Shown here one piece after another: positions 1 to 7,885 of a stretch of 64,000 nt of DNA (positions within the stretch are counted from its first letter, which is position 1; each line of letters begins with the position of its first letter). The notes beneath the pieces were generated by a model, which saw only the letters and a program-made list of their open reading frames with translations, had not been told where the DNA came from and searched no databases. The position numbers and the translations under genes were made by a program. The stretch spans positions 25,335 to 89,334 of the forward strand of contig JASHOI010000557.1 in NCBI GenBank assembly GCA_030041195.1. The letters run 5' to 3'. This stretch comes from Streptosporangiaceae bacterium. Lineage in GTDB: Bacteria; Actinomycetota; Actinomycetes; Streptosporangiales; Streptosporangiaceae.

Positions 1-87
1 ATCCGCCAAATCGGACTCTGCTGCGGACGGCCGGGTGTCATGGCTGGACAGCAGGCTGCGCGAGTCCGCCGCAGCGCGATACCGTTA

Positions 88-113
88 GCGGACAGGCGCG
101 GACGTGAGCGGAC
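88..113. promoter_or_regulatory. Three phased GCGGAC direct repeats, candidate autoregulatory operator
   Basis: GCGGAC occurs at 88-93, 98-103 and 108-113, exactly 10 bp apart, so all copies lie on one helix face. A further GCGGAC lies at 23-28 and a CCGGAC at 129-134. The array sits directly in front of the HTH-Phd antitoxin gene, where such operons are usually autoregulated. That it is the operator is inference. Confidence 0.4.
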
Positions 114-120
114 ACTCCGC

Positions 121-801
121 ATGAGTTACCGGACGCCTATGGGTGATCTCGATCCGGCCCAGGCCGACAGCATTGATGATCTGGCACGATGCTTGCGGCA
201 GCTTCATCTCCGGGCCGATACTCCGTCTTTCCGGATGCTGGAGGACCGCACAAAGCATGCGAACGGGTTTCTCCCGGGGACGAAGATTCAGCGAGTCCCG
301 CTGCGGCGCAGCACACTCAGTGCGGTCCTGCATGGACAGGCGTTTCCACGCAAGGGCTTCTTGCTTACTTTCGTCGAGGCCTGCGGTGTCGATCTGGAGG
401 TCGACCAGCGGTGGGAAAAGGCGTGGGATCGCATAGCGGACCATGATCGGGACCAAGGTCGCGAGACGGCTGCCGGGGAGCTCGGGCGTGAGCTCGATGG
501 ACTCCGCCAGCAGCTCGGTACGGCACAAAGCCATGCGGAAGCCGGTCAAGCCCAGGCCGGTACGGCCACGGCGGAGCTGGATACGACGGCGCGGGACACG
601 AGCGATGAAGTACTCGTCTACAGCCTCAGTGATCTCAGACAGCAAACAGCTCGTGTTATGAGCGAGATCGAAAAGGCCGGGATGCCTGCCTTTATCACTA
701 GGAAAGGCCGGTTTGTCGCCATTATCAAATCACTCGAGCCTGGCCAGGTTGAATCACGGGTCCTTGCTGAGTTGGCACGGGAGATCGGAAAGTGGGCCTA
801 A
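121..801 (+). CDS. HTH (XRE-like) domain fused to Phd/YefM-type antitoxin
   Basis: Probable antitoxin and autorepressor. The N-terminal half has the layout of actinomycete helix-turn-helix proteins: a DDLARCLRQL helix, then LRRSTLSAVLHG as the likely recognition segment, then a FVEACGVD stretch. An alanine and glutamine-rich linker follows. The last 70 or so residues resemble Phd/YefM antitoxins (VLVYSLSDLRQQTARVMSEI, then ITRKGRFVAIIKSL). The stop overlaps the start of the next gene (TAATG), as in tightly coupled toxin-antitoxin pairs. The start is uncertain: ATG codons at 40, 121 and 139 are in frame. 121 is preferred because residues before it look non-coding and repeats resembling an operator lie upstream. 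The Phd assignment is firmer than the HTH assignment. Confidence 0.72.
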   Translation: MSYRTPMGDLDPAQADSIDDLARCLRQLHLRADTPSFRMLEDRTKHANGFLPGTKIQRVPLRRSTLSAVLHGQAFPRKGFLLTFVEACGVDLEVDQRWEKAWDRIADHDRDQGRETAAGELGRELDGLRQQLGTAQSHAEAGQAQAGTATAELDTTARDTSDEVLVYSLSDLRQQTARVMSEIEKAGMPAFITRKGRFVAIIKSLEPGQVESRVLAELAREIGKWA

Positions 802-1547
802 TGGGGAGAGTGTGGTGGTCGGATCGGGCCACGGCCGATCTCGAGCGAGTCGTTGAAGACCACGGCGTGCGAGAGCAGCTGAAGAGGAACGCGGAGGAGA
901 TCTTGGAGGACATTCCGCCTCGCGCTAACTCCGCTGATAAAGGCGTCGCCGGTGAGATCATGTGGCACCGCGGGTGGACACGCGCACAGAACCAGGGGGC
1001 AGCGGAGCCGGAAGACCTCGAAGACGGACCGTGGAACTACGTGCTGTTTTACAGGAAAGGCGCCGGCCCGGCGGAGTTCGAGCTCCTGGCTGTCCGCAGC
1101 CGCATGCAGATTGCCGCGCGGATCTGGGAACAAATGGCCAGGGAGCCCTGGCAGGCAAGCGAACTACTGACTGCCCAGGAGACCAGAGTGGCTCGGTCGA
1201 TTTCCGCGCAGACCCGCGGTCCGGCCCGCGGACTACCTCCGCTCACCCCTGAACAGCGTGCGGCGGCGCTGGAGAAGGCTGCCAGGGCCCGCAGGGAACG
1301 CGCCGAGGTGAAGAACCGTCTCAGGCGCGGGGCCTCGAGCTTGCCCACCGTCCTCAAGGAAGGCGCGACCGACGACGTGATCGGCAAGATGAAAGTCACG
1401 GCCCTGCTGGAGTCGCTGCCGGGCGTCGGCAAGGTCCGGGCAAAGCAGATCATGGAAAGGCTTGGGATCGCGGAAACGCGTCGTGTGGGCGCGCTGGGCG
1501 TCAGCCAGCGTTCCGCGCTCGAGCAAGAGTTCCGCCCTGATATCTAG
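801..1547 (+). CDS. Putative RelE/ParE-like toxin domain fused to actinobacterial integration host factor (mIHF)
   Basis: A protein of 248 residues starting at ATG 801, inside the stop of the antitoxin gene. Residues 1 to about 115 are a small basic domain (FYRKG, ELLAVRSRMQI) whose position after a Phd-type antitoxin suggests a RelE/ParE-type toxin; that identity is inference. Residues from about 145 to the end match the actinobacterial mIHF family closely: LPPLTPEQRAAALEKAARAR, VIGKMKVTALLESLPGVGKV, then a RAKQIMERLGI helix. Stand-alone mIHF is about 105 residues and has the helix-two-turn-helix core seen here. The joint falls in a single open frame with no sign of a frameshift. Alternatively the N-terminal part is a nuclease or other partner domain. 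Confidence 0.7.
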   Translation: MGRVWWSDRATADLERVVEDHGVREQLKRNAEEILEDIPPRANSADKGVAGEIMWHRGWTRAQNQGAAEPEDLEDGPWNYVLFYRKGAGPAEFELLAVRSRMQIAARIWEQMAREPWQASELLTAQETRVARSISAQTRGPARGLPPLTPEQRAAALEKAARARRERAEVKNRLRRGASSLPTVLKEGATDDVIGKMKVTALLESLPGVGKVRAKQIMERLGIAETRRVGALGVSQRSALEQEFRPDI

Positions 1548-1616
1548 CCGGCTCCGCCGGGTGTTGGCACGCGGCCTCGTCCGCGTGCCATGCTCCACGA
1601 GCATGAGGGAGCACCC

Positions 1617-2291
1617 GTGACAACGCCCGGCCCGGCCACCGTCGCCGCCGTGCACCGCCGGCTGCGCGCCCAGCAGGGCAGGTTCATCCCCAAGCCCGTG
1701 CTGCCCGCCCTGGACGAGGTCATCGCCACCGTGCTGTCACAGCACACCTCGGACACCAACTCCGAGCGCGCGTTCGCCCGGCTCAAGGAGATCTTTCCGA
1801 GCTGGGAGCAGGTCGCCGACGCGCCAGCCGAGGACGTCGCCGACGCGATCCGCCGTGGCGGCATCGCCAACCAGAAGGCCCGGCGGATCAAGGAGATCCT
1901 GGCTGCGATCGAGGAGCGCGAGGGCCGCATCAGCCTGGACCGGCTGAACGAACTCGACGACGCGGCCGTGGCGGCCTACCTGGAATCGCTGCCCGGGGTT
2001 GGCCCGAAGACCGCGGCGTGCGTGCTCACCTTCGCCCTCGGGCGGGCGGGGTTCCCCGTCGACACTCATGTGCACCGCATCGCGATCAGGCTCGGCTGGA
2101 TCCCTGCGAAGACGACCGCCGACACGGCGCACCGGCTCCTCGCTGGGATCGTGCCGGCCGCCATCCGCTACGACCTGCACGTCGCGCTGGTCACCCATGG
2201 CCGGACAGTCTGCCGCGCGCAACGCCCACGCTGCGACCAGTGCGTGCTGCGCGACCTGTGCGCGTTTGGCTCCGACATCCGGCCACGCTAA
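1617..2291 (+). CDS. Endonuclease III-like DNA glycosylase/AP lyase
   Basis: Base-excision repair enzyme of the Nth/HhH-GPD family, 224 residues from GTG 1617; AGGGA lies about six bases upstream. The helix-hairpin-helix motif LPGVGPKTAACVL carries the expected lysine, and VDTHVHRIAIRLGW carries the catalytic aspartate. The C-terminus ends in a 4Fe-4S cluster loop with spacing C-X6-C-X2-C-X5-C. It is complete. Most actinomycetes have another Nth, so this may be a paralogue (Nth2-like) with a different base preference. It follows the toxin-mIHF gene by about 70 bp and may be read from the same transcript. Confidence 0.88.
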   Translation: MTTPGPATVAAVHRRLRAQQGRFIPKPVLPALDEVIATVLSQHTSDTNSERAFARLKEIFPSWEQVADAPAEDVADAIRRGGIANQKARRIKEILAAIEEREGRISLDRLNELDDAAVAAYLESLPGVGPKTAACVLTFALGRAGFPVDTHVHRIAIRLGWIPAKTTADTAHRLLAGIVPAAIRYDLHVALVTHGRTVCRAQRPRCDQCVLRDLCAFGSDIRPR

Positions 2292-2669
2292 TTACCGCCG
2301 CAGACGCCTAACGCGCTCGGCACCGTAAAGGGCTAAATCGTCCGTATCCAGTAAAAGTTGACGTTCGCAATGGCACTGAAATCGCACGTTTGATCCCGGG
2401 AAACCATAGTTCCCGCACCGCGCAGGACGGAACTGTCCGGTCAGTACGTCGCCGAGCGCCGCGCTGCCGCCATTACCAACGGATACGTACCGGACGAGCA
2501 GGCTAATACCGGGTCATCGGCTTAGTGAGCACTTTTGGTAGGGCATTAGACCCGTGGTGCTTTTTATTCCTGAAAGTCCTGAGCCCTTGCGTGAAATTTC
2601 AGGCTTAAAGATGTCGCCCGCGGCGTACGGTGGTTGCGTTTAAAAAGCACATTCAGGGAGGGCCGGCGA
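2292..2669. other. Intergenic region upstream of the subtilase, no gene recognised
   Basis: About 380 bp with lower GC than the neighbouring genes and no convincing ORF. A 7-bp inverted repeat (CCTGAAA at 2569-2575, TTTCAGG at 2597-2603) and AT-rich stretches precede the protease gene. It was read against GEMM and ydaO riboswitch cores because a GGDEF-EAL gene follows, but neither is recognisable. Confidence 0.5.
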
Positions 2670-4340
2670 ATGAAGCTGACCGCGGCGCCCGGCGCCAGGC
2701 TCCGGCACGGACCATTGTTCATCTGGCGGAAGAAGGGTCTGCTGGCCGGCACGGCCGGTCTCGTAACGGCCGGCTTAGTCGGCACCGCCATGGTCGGCGT
2801 CCCTGCGGCGTCGGCGAGCAGCACCGAGACCGTCATCGTCACCGCGAGCGGGCTGCTGAGCCCGGTCGCCGCCACGGCGGAGGTGCTCGGCACCGTACTG
2901 GAGCAATTTCAGATTATCGACGGGGTCGAGGCGTCGATCCCCACCGTGCTCGAACCGGTGCTGGCGGCGCTGCCGGGGATCACCGTGACTCCGGACGTCT
3001 CCGTCAGCGTGCAGTCGACGGTCGAGTCGACCGGCCCGCACACACCTTCCGATGAGTTCCTGCAGCAGACCGGCGCCACGCAGCTGTTCGCCGACGGCGA
3101 CACCGGCCAGGGCGTCACCGTGGCCGTGCTCGACACCGGCATCGACAACCTGCCTGACTTCGCGGGGCGGCTGATCGGCGGGGTCGACCTGAGCGGCGGG
3201 AACAACCCGTTCCAGGATGGCTACGGCCATGGCACGTTCGTGGCTGGCTTGATCGCCGGGAACGGCGCCTCCTCGGGCGGGCAGTACGAGGGCGAGGCAC
3301 CGGGCGCCGACCTGGTGTCGATCAAGGTGGCCGGCGCCACCGGCGTGACCGATCTGGCGACGGTCATCCTGGGCGTGCAGTGGGCGGTCGACAACCGGCT
3401 GGCCTACAACATCAGGGTTCTCAATATGTCCCTGGGCTTCCAGCCGTTCGAATCCACCGTCATTAACCCGCTCGACCAGGCGGTGCAGGTGGCGTGGGAC
3501 TCGGGCATCGCGGTGGTGGCCTCGGCCGGCAACGCCGGGCCAGCCAACGGCACCATTCTGTCGCCCGGGGACGATCCCCTGGTCATTACCGTGGGCGCGC
3601 TGGATGACATGGCGCAGCCGGTGGTCGCCGACGATGAGATGACCAACTTCAGCAGCGTCGGGCCCACGTCGCCCGACGGCTGGGTAAAGCCTGACCTGGT
3701 CACCTCCGGCCGCTCGGTCGTCAGCCTGGCCGCGCCCGGCTCAACGATTTACGACGACTACCCCTCGGCCCGTATTGGCTCGGGCAACTTCGTCGGCTCC
3801 GGCACATCGTTCAGTTCGGCCATCACGAGCGGTGCCGCGGCTCTGGTCCTGGCCGCCAATCCTTCGCTCACCCCGGACGAACTCAAGGCCCGGCTGCTCG
3901 GCACGACCAGCCCCGGCCCCGTCGGCAATCCGTTCGTGGACGGACACGGTGCCCTGAACGCGTACGCCGCCGCCACCGCGGGCCCGATGAACCTCAGCCA
4001 GTCCGTCCTCGGCACCGCGCTGACTCTGCTCGGGGCGACGGTGTCGCTCGCGCCCGTGGCCAACCTGGCCGACACCTGGAACGCGAGCCTCTGGTCGGGC
4101 CTCTCGTGGCCGGAGGGTTCCGGCGGCGGCCCGGCGTGGAACGGGTCGGCATGGAACGGGTCGGCATGGAACGGCTTCACCTGGACCAGCCATGCCTGGA
4201 ACGACGGCGGCTGGGCGAACGCGGCGTGGAACGGCGAAGCCTGGGACGGCTCGGCCTGGGACGGCACGGCGTGGCAGGGCTCGGCCTGGAACAGCGCCGC
4301 CTGGAACGGCGCCGCCTGGGACGCCTCGGAATGGAACTAG
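2670..4340 (+). CDS. Secreted subtilisin-like serine protease (S8) with Trp-rich repeat tail
   Basis: Extracellular protease of 556 residues. ATG 2670 follows AGGGAGGG at good spacing. The N-terminus has basic residues, a hydrophobic run (LLAGTAGLVTAGLVGTAMVG) and a likely signal peptidase site after ASA near residue 50. A propeptide-like segment follows. The catalytic triad is complete: D155 in VAVLDTGID, H187 in GYGHGTFVAG, S380 in GTSFSSAITSGAA, with the oxyanion Asn in SAGNAGP. The domain ends near residue 435. The last 70 residues are pentapeptides of AWNGS type, about 14 tryptophans, likely an extracellular binding or anchoring tail. There is no LPXTG or C-terminal membrane segment. The GGDEF-EAL gene starts 25 bp downstream. 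Confidence 0.93.
   Translation: MKLTAAPGARLRHGPLFIWRKKGLLAGTAGLVTAGLVGTAMVGVPAASASSTETVIVTASGLLSPVAATAEVLGTVLEQFQIIDGVEASIPTVLEPVLAALPGITVTPDVSVSVQSTVESTGPHTPSDEFLQQTGATQLFADGDTGQGVTVAVLDTGIDNLPDFAGRLIGGVDLSGGNNPFQDGYGHGTFVAGLIAGNGASSGGQYEGEAPGADLVSIKVAGATGVTDLATVILGVQWAVDNRLAYNIRVLNMSLGFQPFESTVINPLDQAVQVAWDSGIAVVASAGNAGPANGTILSPGDDPLVITVGALDDMAQPVVADDEMTNFSSVGPTSPDGWVKPDLVTSGRSVVSLAAPGSTIYDDYPSARIGSGNFVGSGTSFSSAITSGAAALVLAANPSLTPDELKARLLGTTSPGPVGNPFVDGHGALNAYAAATAGPMNLSQSVLGTALTLLGATVSLAPVANLADTWNASLWSGLSWPEGSGGGPAWNGSAWNGSAWNGFTWTSHAWNDGGWANAAWNGEAWDGSAWDGTAWQGSAWNSAAWNGAAWDASEWN
4134..4337 (+). repeat. Tandem 15-bp repeats encoding Trp-rich pentapeptides
   Basis: The 3' end of the subtilase gene is an imperfect tandem array with a 15-bp unit, giving W at every fifth residue (AWNGS, AWDGT and similar). 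Similar Trp-Asn/Asp-Gly tails occur on actinomycete S8 proteases. The array may expand or contract by slippage. Confidence 0.8.
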
Positions 4341-4365
4341 GAGGTGGCCACGGTGTAGCCGGGCC

Positions 4366-7059
4366 ATGAACCTGCCACGCCCGGCCCGGGCGATCGTGGC
4401 CGCCTCCATCGCGGGCGGCGCGGGCACGCTGGTCGTCGCGGGCATACGGCAATCGCATTGCACGCCGGTCAGTGAGAGCCAGTGTTTCGTGGCCGCTGCC
4501 CTCGGCGTGCTGCTGCTGGGGAGCTGGCTGTGGCCGCTCGTCGTGTTCCGGGGCGGCGAATCCGATGCCACTCACGTGGACGAGTGCTTCTTTGTCATCC
4601 TTGCCCTGCTCGTGCCGCCGGTTCTCACGCTGGCCACGCTGGCGGTGGCGACGGCTCTGGCTCAGGCCGTCCGCCGCCGCCCGCTGGTCAAGTCGGCCTT
4701 CAACACCGGGCAGGTTCTGGTGTCGGCGGGGCTGGGGCTGGCCGTGAGTCGCGGCATAGCCGTGCCATCGCACTCGGTCGGCGTCGCCCAGGTCGCTGCC
4801 GTGGCGGCGGGCGTCGCCGTGTTCCTGGTCGTCAACGAGGCGCTGTTCGGCGGCGTCATGGCGTCGATAGGAACGACCTGGGAAGAACTCACCAGCGACC
4901 TGCCGATCCAGCTCACGCTGGCCGGCGGCGGAGCGTTGACCGGCATCGTGCTTGCGCTCGCGATACGGACGGATAAGTGGGCGATCGTGCTGGCGATTCC
5001 ATTACTGATCCTCGGGCGCTCGCTGATCGGCGCCAGGTACGCGGCGCTGTACGACCGCGCGAGGACAGAGGGGCTGTACGAGGTGGCACTGGAGGCCAAC
5101 CGCCAGCTTCGGCAGCAGCCGGTGCTCGAGACGATCCTGGGGTCGGTCCGGCTGCTGCTGCGCAGCCCGCAGGCCGCGCTGACGGCCGCCGACCCGGCCG
5201 CCGGCGAGCTGGCGGCCGCGATGACCGTCGCCGGCCGGCAGCAGTGGCTGGTGGCGGCGGGCCGACGCCGCGATGAGCCCTTTGATGACGCCGATCGCGG
5301 GCTGCTGCGGGCGCTCGCCGCGGTGGGCACCGGAGCGCTGAGCAACGCCGAGCTGTACCAGGAGGTCCGCGTCGAGCGGGAGCGGCTGTCGTCGATCACG
5401 CTCAACATCGGCGAAGGCGTCTGCGCGATAGATGCGGACGGCAGGCTCACGTTCGTCAACCCAGCCGCGGCGGACGTGATCGACCTGCCGCCACTCAACA
5501 TCACCAGCGACCAGGCGGCGGAACGTGCGATTGCCGCGCCGGACTTCCTGCTCGTTCCGGCTCGCGAGGCCATGCGCACACGCCGCACGATCCGCGAGGA
5601 CGACGCCCGCTTCTGCGGCAAGAACGGCGCAGCGATCCCGGTCGCCTACACGGCATCGGCGGTGATGCGCGACGGCGAACCATCGGGGGCCGTGATCGCC
5701 TTCCGCGACATCACCGAGCGCAAGGCATTCGAGGACGAACTCCACCATCACGCCTTCTACGACAGCCTCACCGGGCTGGCCAACCGCAGGCTGCTGGTCG
5801 AGCGCCTCGACCAGGCACTGCGCCGGTCGGACCTGGACCGCAAGGCTCACGCGCTGATCTTCATCGACGTGGACCGGTTCAAGAGCATCAACGACAGCCT
5901 GGGCCATGTGACCGGCGACGAGTTCCTGGTCGCGATCGGCAACCGCATGAAGGGCGTGGTGCGCGGCCATGACCTGATCGCGCGCTTCGGCGGCGACGAG
6001 TTCGTGGTGCTGCTCGAGGACGTGGCGGGACAGGAAGAGGCGGTCGTCGCCGCGCGGCGGATCTGCGCGGCGGTGCAGCAGCCCATGGAGCTGTCCGGGG
6101 GCTACGAGATGGTCGCCAGCGTGTCCGTGGGGATCGCCATGGCCGAGCCCGGCAAGACCACCGATGACCTGCTGCGCGACGCCGACGTGGCCATGTACGA
6201 GGCCAAGGCCAGGGGCGGGGGCGGCGTCTACCGGGTGTTCGACCAGCTTTCGATGGGAACCCGCTCCGCCGAGCGGCTCCGGATCGAGGCCGACCTGCGC
6301 AAGGGCATCGAGCGGGACGAACTCGAGGTGCACTACCAGCCGTTCTACTCCCTGGACGGGAAGGAGATCGTCGGTGCGGAGGCGCTGGTGCGGTGGCGCC
6401 ATCCCGTCAACGGCCTGATCGGCCCGATGAGCTTCATCCCGATCGCCGAGGAGACGGGGCTGATTCTGCCGGTCGGCCGGTACGTTCTCGAACAGGCCTG
6501 CCGCCAGGTGCGCTCGATCAGGGACCGGCTCGGTGTGGAGTTCCCGGTCAGCGTCAACCTGTCACCGCGCCAGTTCCAGGAGAGCGGGCTGCTCACCCAG
6601 GTGGCGGCGGCGCTCGACGCTTGCGGCCTGCCGTCGGAATCACTGACGTTCGAGATCACCGAGTCCATGGTGATGGAGGATCTCTCCGGCGCCCGCGACG
6701 TCATGAAGAAGCTCAACCGGCTGGGCGTGCGCCTGGCCATCGACGACTTCGGCACCGGCCACTCGTCCCTTGCCTACCTCAAGCAGTTTCCGGTGCACGA
6801 GGTGAAGGTCGACCGCGCGTTCGTCAAGGGCGTCGCGGAAAACCGGGTCGACTCGGCGATCGTCCGGGCCGTGATCGAGCTTGCCAACGCCATCGGCATT
6901 TCGGCGGTCGCCGAAGGCGTCGAGACCCCGGACCAGGTGACCGGACTGCGGATGCTCGGCTGCCGGGTCGCGCAGGGCTATTTCTTCTCGCACCCGCTGC
7001 CGGCCGAGGAGTTCGGCGAGCTTCTCAAACGGCACTTCGCGCGTGCCGCCGCCGGCTGA
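4366..7059 (+). CDS. Membrane PAS-GGDEF-EAL cyclic-di-GMP turnover protein
   Basis: Bifunctional c-di-GMP enzyme of 897 residues. Residues 1 to about 220 hold six or more hydrophobic segments, a membrane sensor. A region of about 240-330 looks GAF-like, and a PAS domain covers about 340-455. The GGDEF domain (about 460-620) keeps an intact RFGGDEF signature near residue 541, so cyclase activity is possible. The EAL domain (about 640-885) keeps EALVRW near 672 and DDFGTGHSSL, so phosphodiesterase activity is also possible. ATG 4366 was chosen as the first start outside the protease gene; the only good ribosome site (AGGAGG at 4339-4344) is too far upstream, so the start is not certain. Confidence 0.93.
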   Translation: MNLPRPARAIVAASIAGGAGTLVVAGIRQSHCTPVSESQCFVAAALGVLLLGSWLWPLVVFRGGESDATHVDECFFVILALLVPPVLTLATLAVATALAQAVRRRPLVKSAFNTGQVLVSAGLGLAVSRGIAVPSHSVGVAQVAAVAAGVAVFLVVNEALFGGVMASIGTTWEELTSDLPIQLTLAGGGALTGIVLALAIRTDKWAIVLAIPLLILGRSLIGARYAALYDRARTEGLYEVALEANRQLRQQPVLETILGSVRLLLRSPQAALTAADPAAGELAAAMTVAGRQQWLVAAGRRRDEPFDDADRGLLRALAAVGTGALSNAELYQEVRVERERLSSITLNIGEGVCAIDADGRLTFVNPAAADVIDLPPLNITSDQAAERAIAAPDFLLVPAREAMRTRRTIREDDARFCGKNGAAIPVAYTASAVMRDGEPSGAVIAFRDITERKAFEDELHHHAFYDSLTGLANRRLLVERLDQALRRSDLDRKAHALIFIDVDRFKSINDSLGHVTGDEFLVAIGNRMKGVVRGHDLIARFGGDEFVVLLEDVAGQEEAVVAARRICAAVQQPMELSGGYEMVASVSVGIAMAEPGKTTDDLLRDADVAMYEAKARGGGGVYRVFDQLSMGTRSAERLRIEADLRKGIERDELEVHYQPFYSLDGKEIVGAEALVRWRHPVNGLIGPMSFIPIAEETGLILPVGRYVLEQACRQVRSIRDRLGVEFPVSVNLSPRQFQESGLLTQVAAALDACGLPSESLTFEITESMVMEDLSGARDVMKKLNRLGVRLAIDDFGTGHSSLAYLKQFPVHEVKVDRAFVKGVAENRVDSAIVRAVIELANAIGISAVAEGVETPDQVTGLRMLGCRVAQGYFFSHPLPAEEFGELLKRHFARAAAG

Positions 7060-7078
7060 GCAGCGGCCAGCCGGTCCA

Positions 7079-7098
7079 GGAGGCCCTGCCCGGCCTCT
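7079..7098 (+). terminator. Candidate hairpin terminator after the GGDEF-EAL gene
   Basis: GAGGCC (7080-7085) and GGCCTC (7092-7097) form a 6-bp GC stem with a 6-base loop, 20 bp after the stop codon. There is no U-tract, as is common in high-GC actinomycetes. Confidence 0.35.
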
Positions 7099-7150
7099 CG
7101 CGCCGAATCAGAGTGCCTCCACCGCGAGCCAGTGGGTGTCGCGGGGGGTA

Positions 7151-7170
7151 TGACGCGTGTGAAACGCGTT
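7151..7170. promoter_or_regulatory. Palindromic ACGCGT-type repeats upstream of the VOC gene
   Basis: ACGCGT at 7153-7158 and the self-complementary AACGCGTT at 7163-7170 lie 35 to 50 bp before the VOC start. The position suits an operator, but no adjacent regulator points to an owner. Confidence 0.3.
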
Positions 7171-7204
7171 ACGATCATCCCCGTCTCAGCCCACGGAGGC
7201 CGCG

Positions 7205-7885
7205 ATGAGCACGACCGAGGACCGCAGCGACACCAGCGGGACGCCGGACGCCGGGAGCGTGGACATGAAGCTGGAGGTACTCGTCATCCCGGTTTCGGAC
7301 GCCGACCGCGCCAAGGAGTTCTACGGAAGACTCGGGTGGAGGCTGGACGCCGATCGCGCCGGCGACGACTTCCGCCTGATCCAGTTCACGCCGCCGGGCT
7401 CGGGATGCTCGATCCAGTTCGGCGTCAACCTCACGTCGGCCGTGCCTGGCTCCGCCCAGGGCGTTCTGTTGGCCGTCTCGGACATCCAGGCCGCGCACGA
7501 CGACCTCGTCAGCCGCGGTGTCGCGGTCAGTGCACCGTTCCACTGCGCTACCGGCGGAGCGTGCCGGTTCCGCGACGGCGACGGGATGTTCGAGCGGGTC
7601 AGTGGGCCCGCACCCGGTCACGCCAGCTACGGCTCCTTCGCCACGTTCAGCGACCCGGACGGCAACAGCTGGGTGTTCCAGGAAGTCACGACCCGGCTGC
7701 CTGGGCGGGTCGACGCCGCGGAGACGGCATTCGCCTCCACAATGGACCTGGCGAACGCGATGCGGCGCGCGTCGGCCGCTCACGGCGAGCACGAGAAGCG
7801 CATCGGCGCTGCCGATCCGGACTGGCCGGACTGGTACGCCGCCTACATGGTGGCCGAGCAGGCCGGGACGGAGCTGCCCAAATGA
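7205..7885 (+). CDS. VOC (glyoxalase/bleomycin-resistance fold) protein
   Basis: Metal-dependent VOC superfamily protein of 226 residues. The first unit runs from about residue 20 (KLEVLVIPVSDADRAKEFYG) to the FSDPDGNSWVFQEV strand near 165, typical of this fold. A 50-residue helical extension with WPDWYAAYMV follows. GGAGG at 7195-7199 places the start at ATG 7205. The stop overlaps the ATG of the next gene (ATGA), so the two are translationally coupled. Substrate unknown; glyoxalase, dioxygenase and resistance roles all occur in the family. Confidence 0.85.
   Translation: MSTTEDRSDTSGTPDAGSVDMKLEVLVIPVSDADRAKEFYGRLGWRLDADRAGDDFRLIQFTPPGSGCSIQFGVNLTSAVPGSAQGVLLAVSDIQAAHDDLVSRGVAVSAPFHCATGGACRFRDGDGMFERVSGPAPGHASYGSFATFSDPDGNSWVFQEVTTRLPGRVDAAETAFASTMDLANAMRRASAAHGEHEKRIGAADPDWPDWYAAYMVAEQAGTELPK

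Noticed and set aside
2292..2669. Possible cyclic-di-nucleotide riboswitch upstream of the protease and GGDEF-EAL genes
   Set aside because: The conserved GEMM and ydaO core motifs could not be found on either strand.
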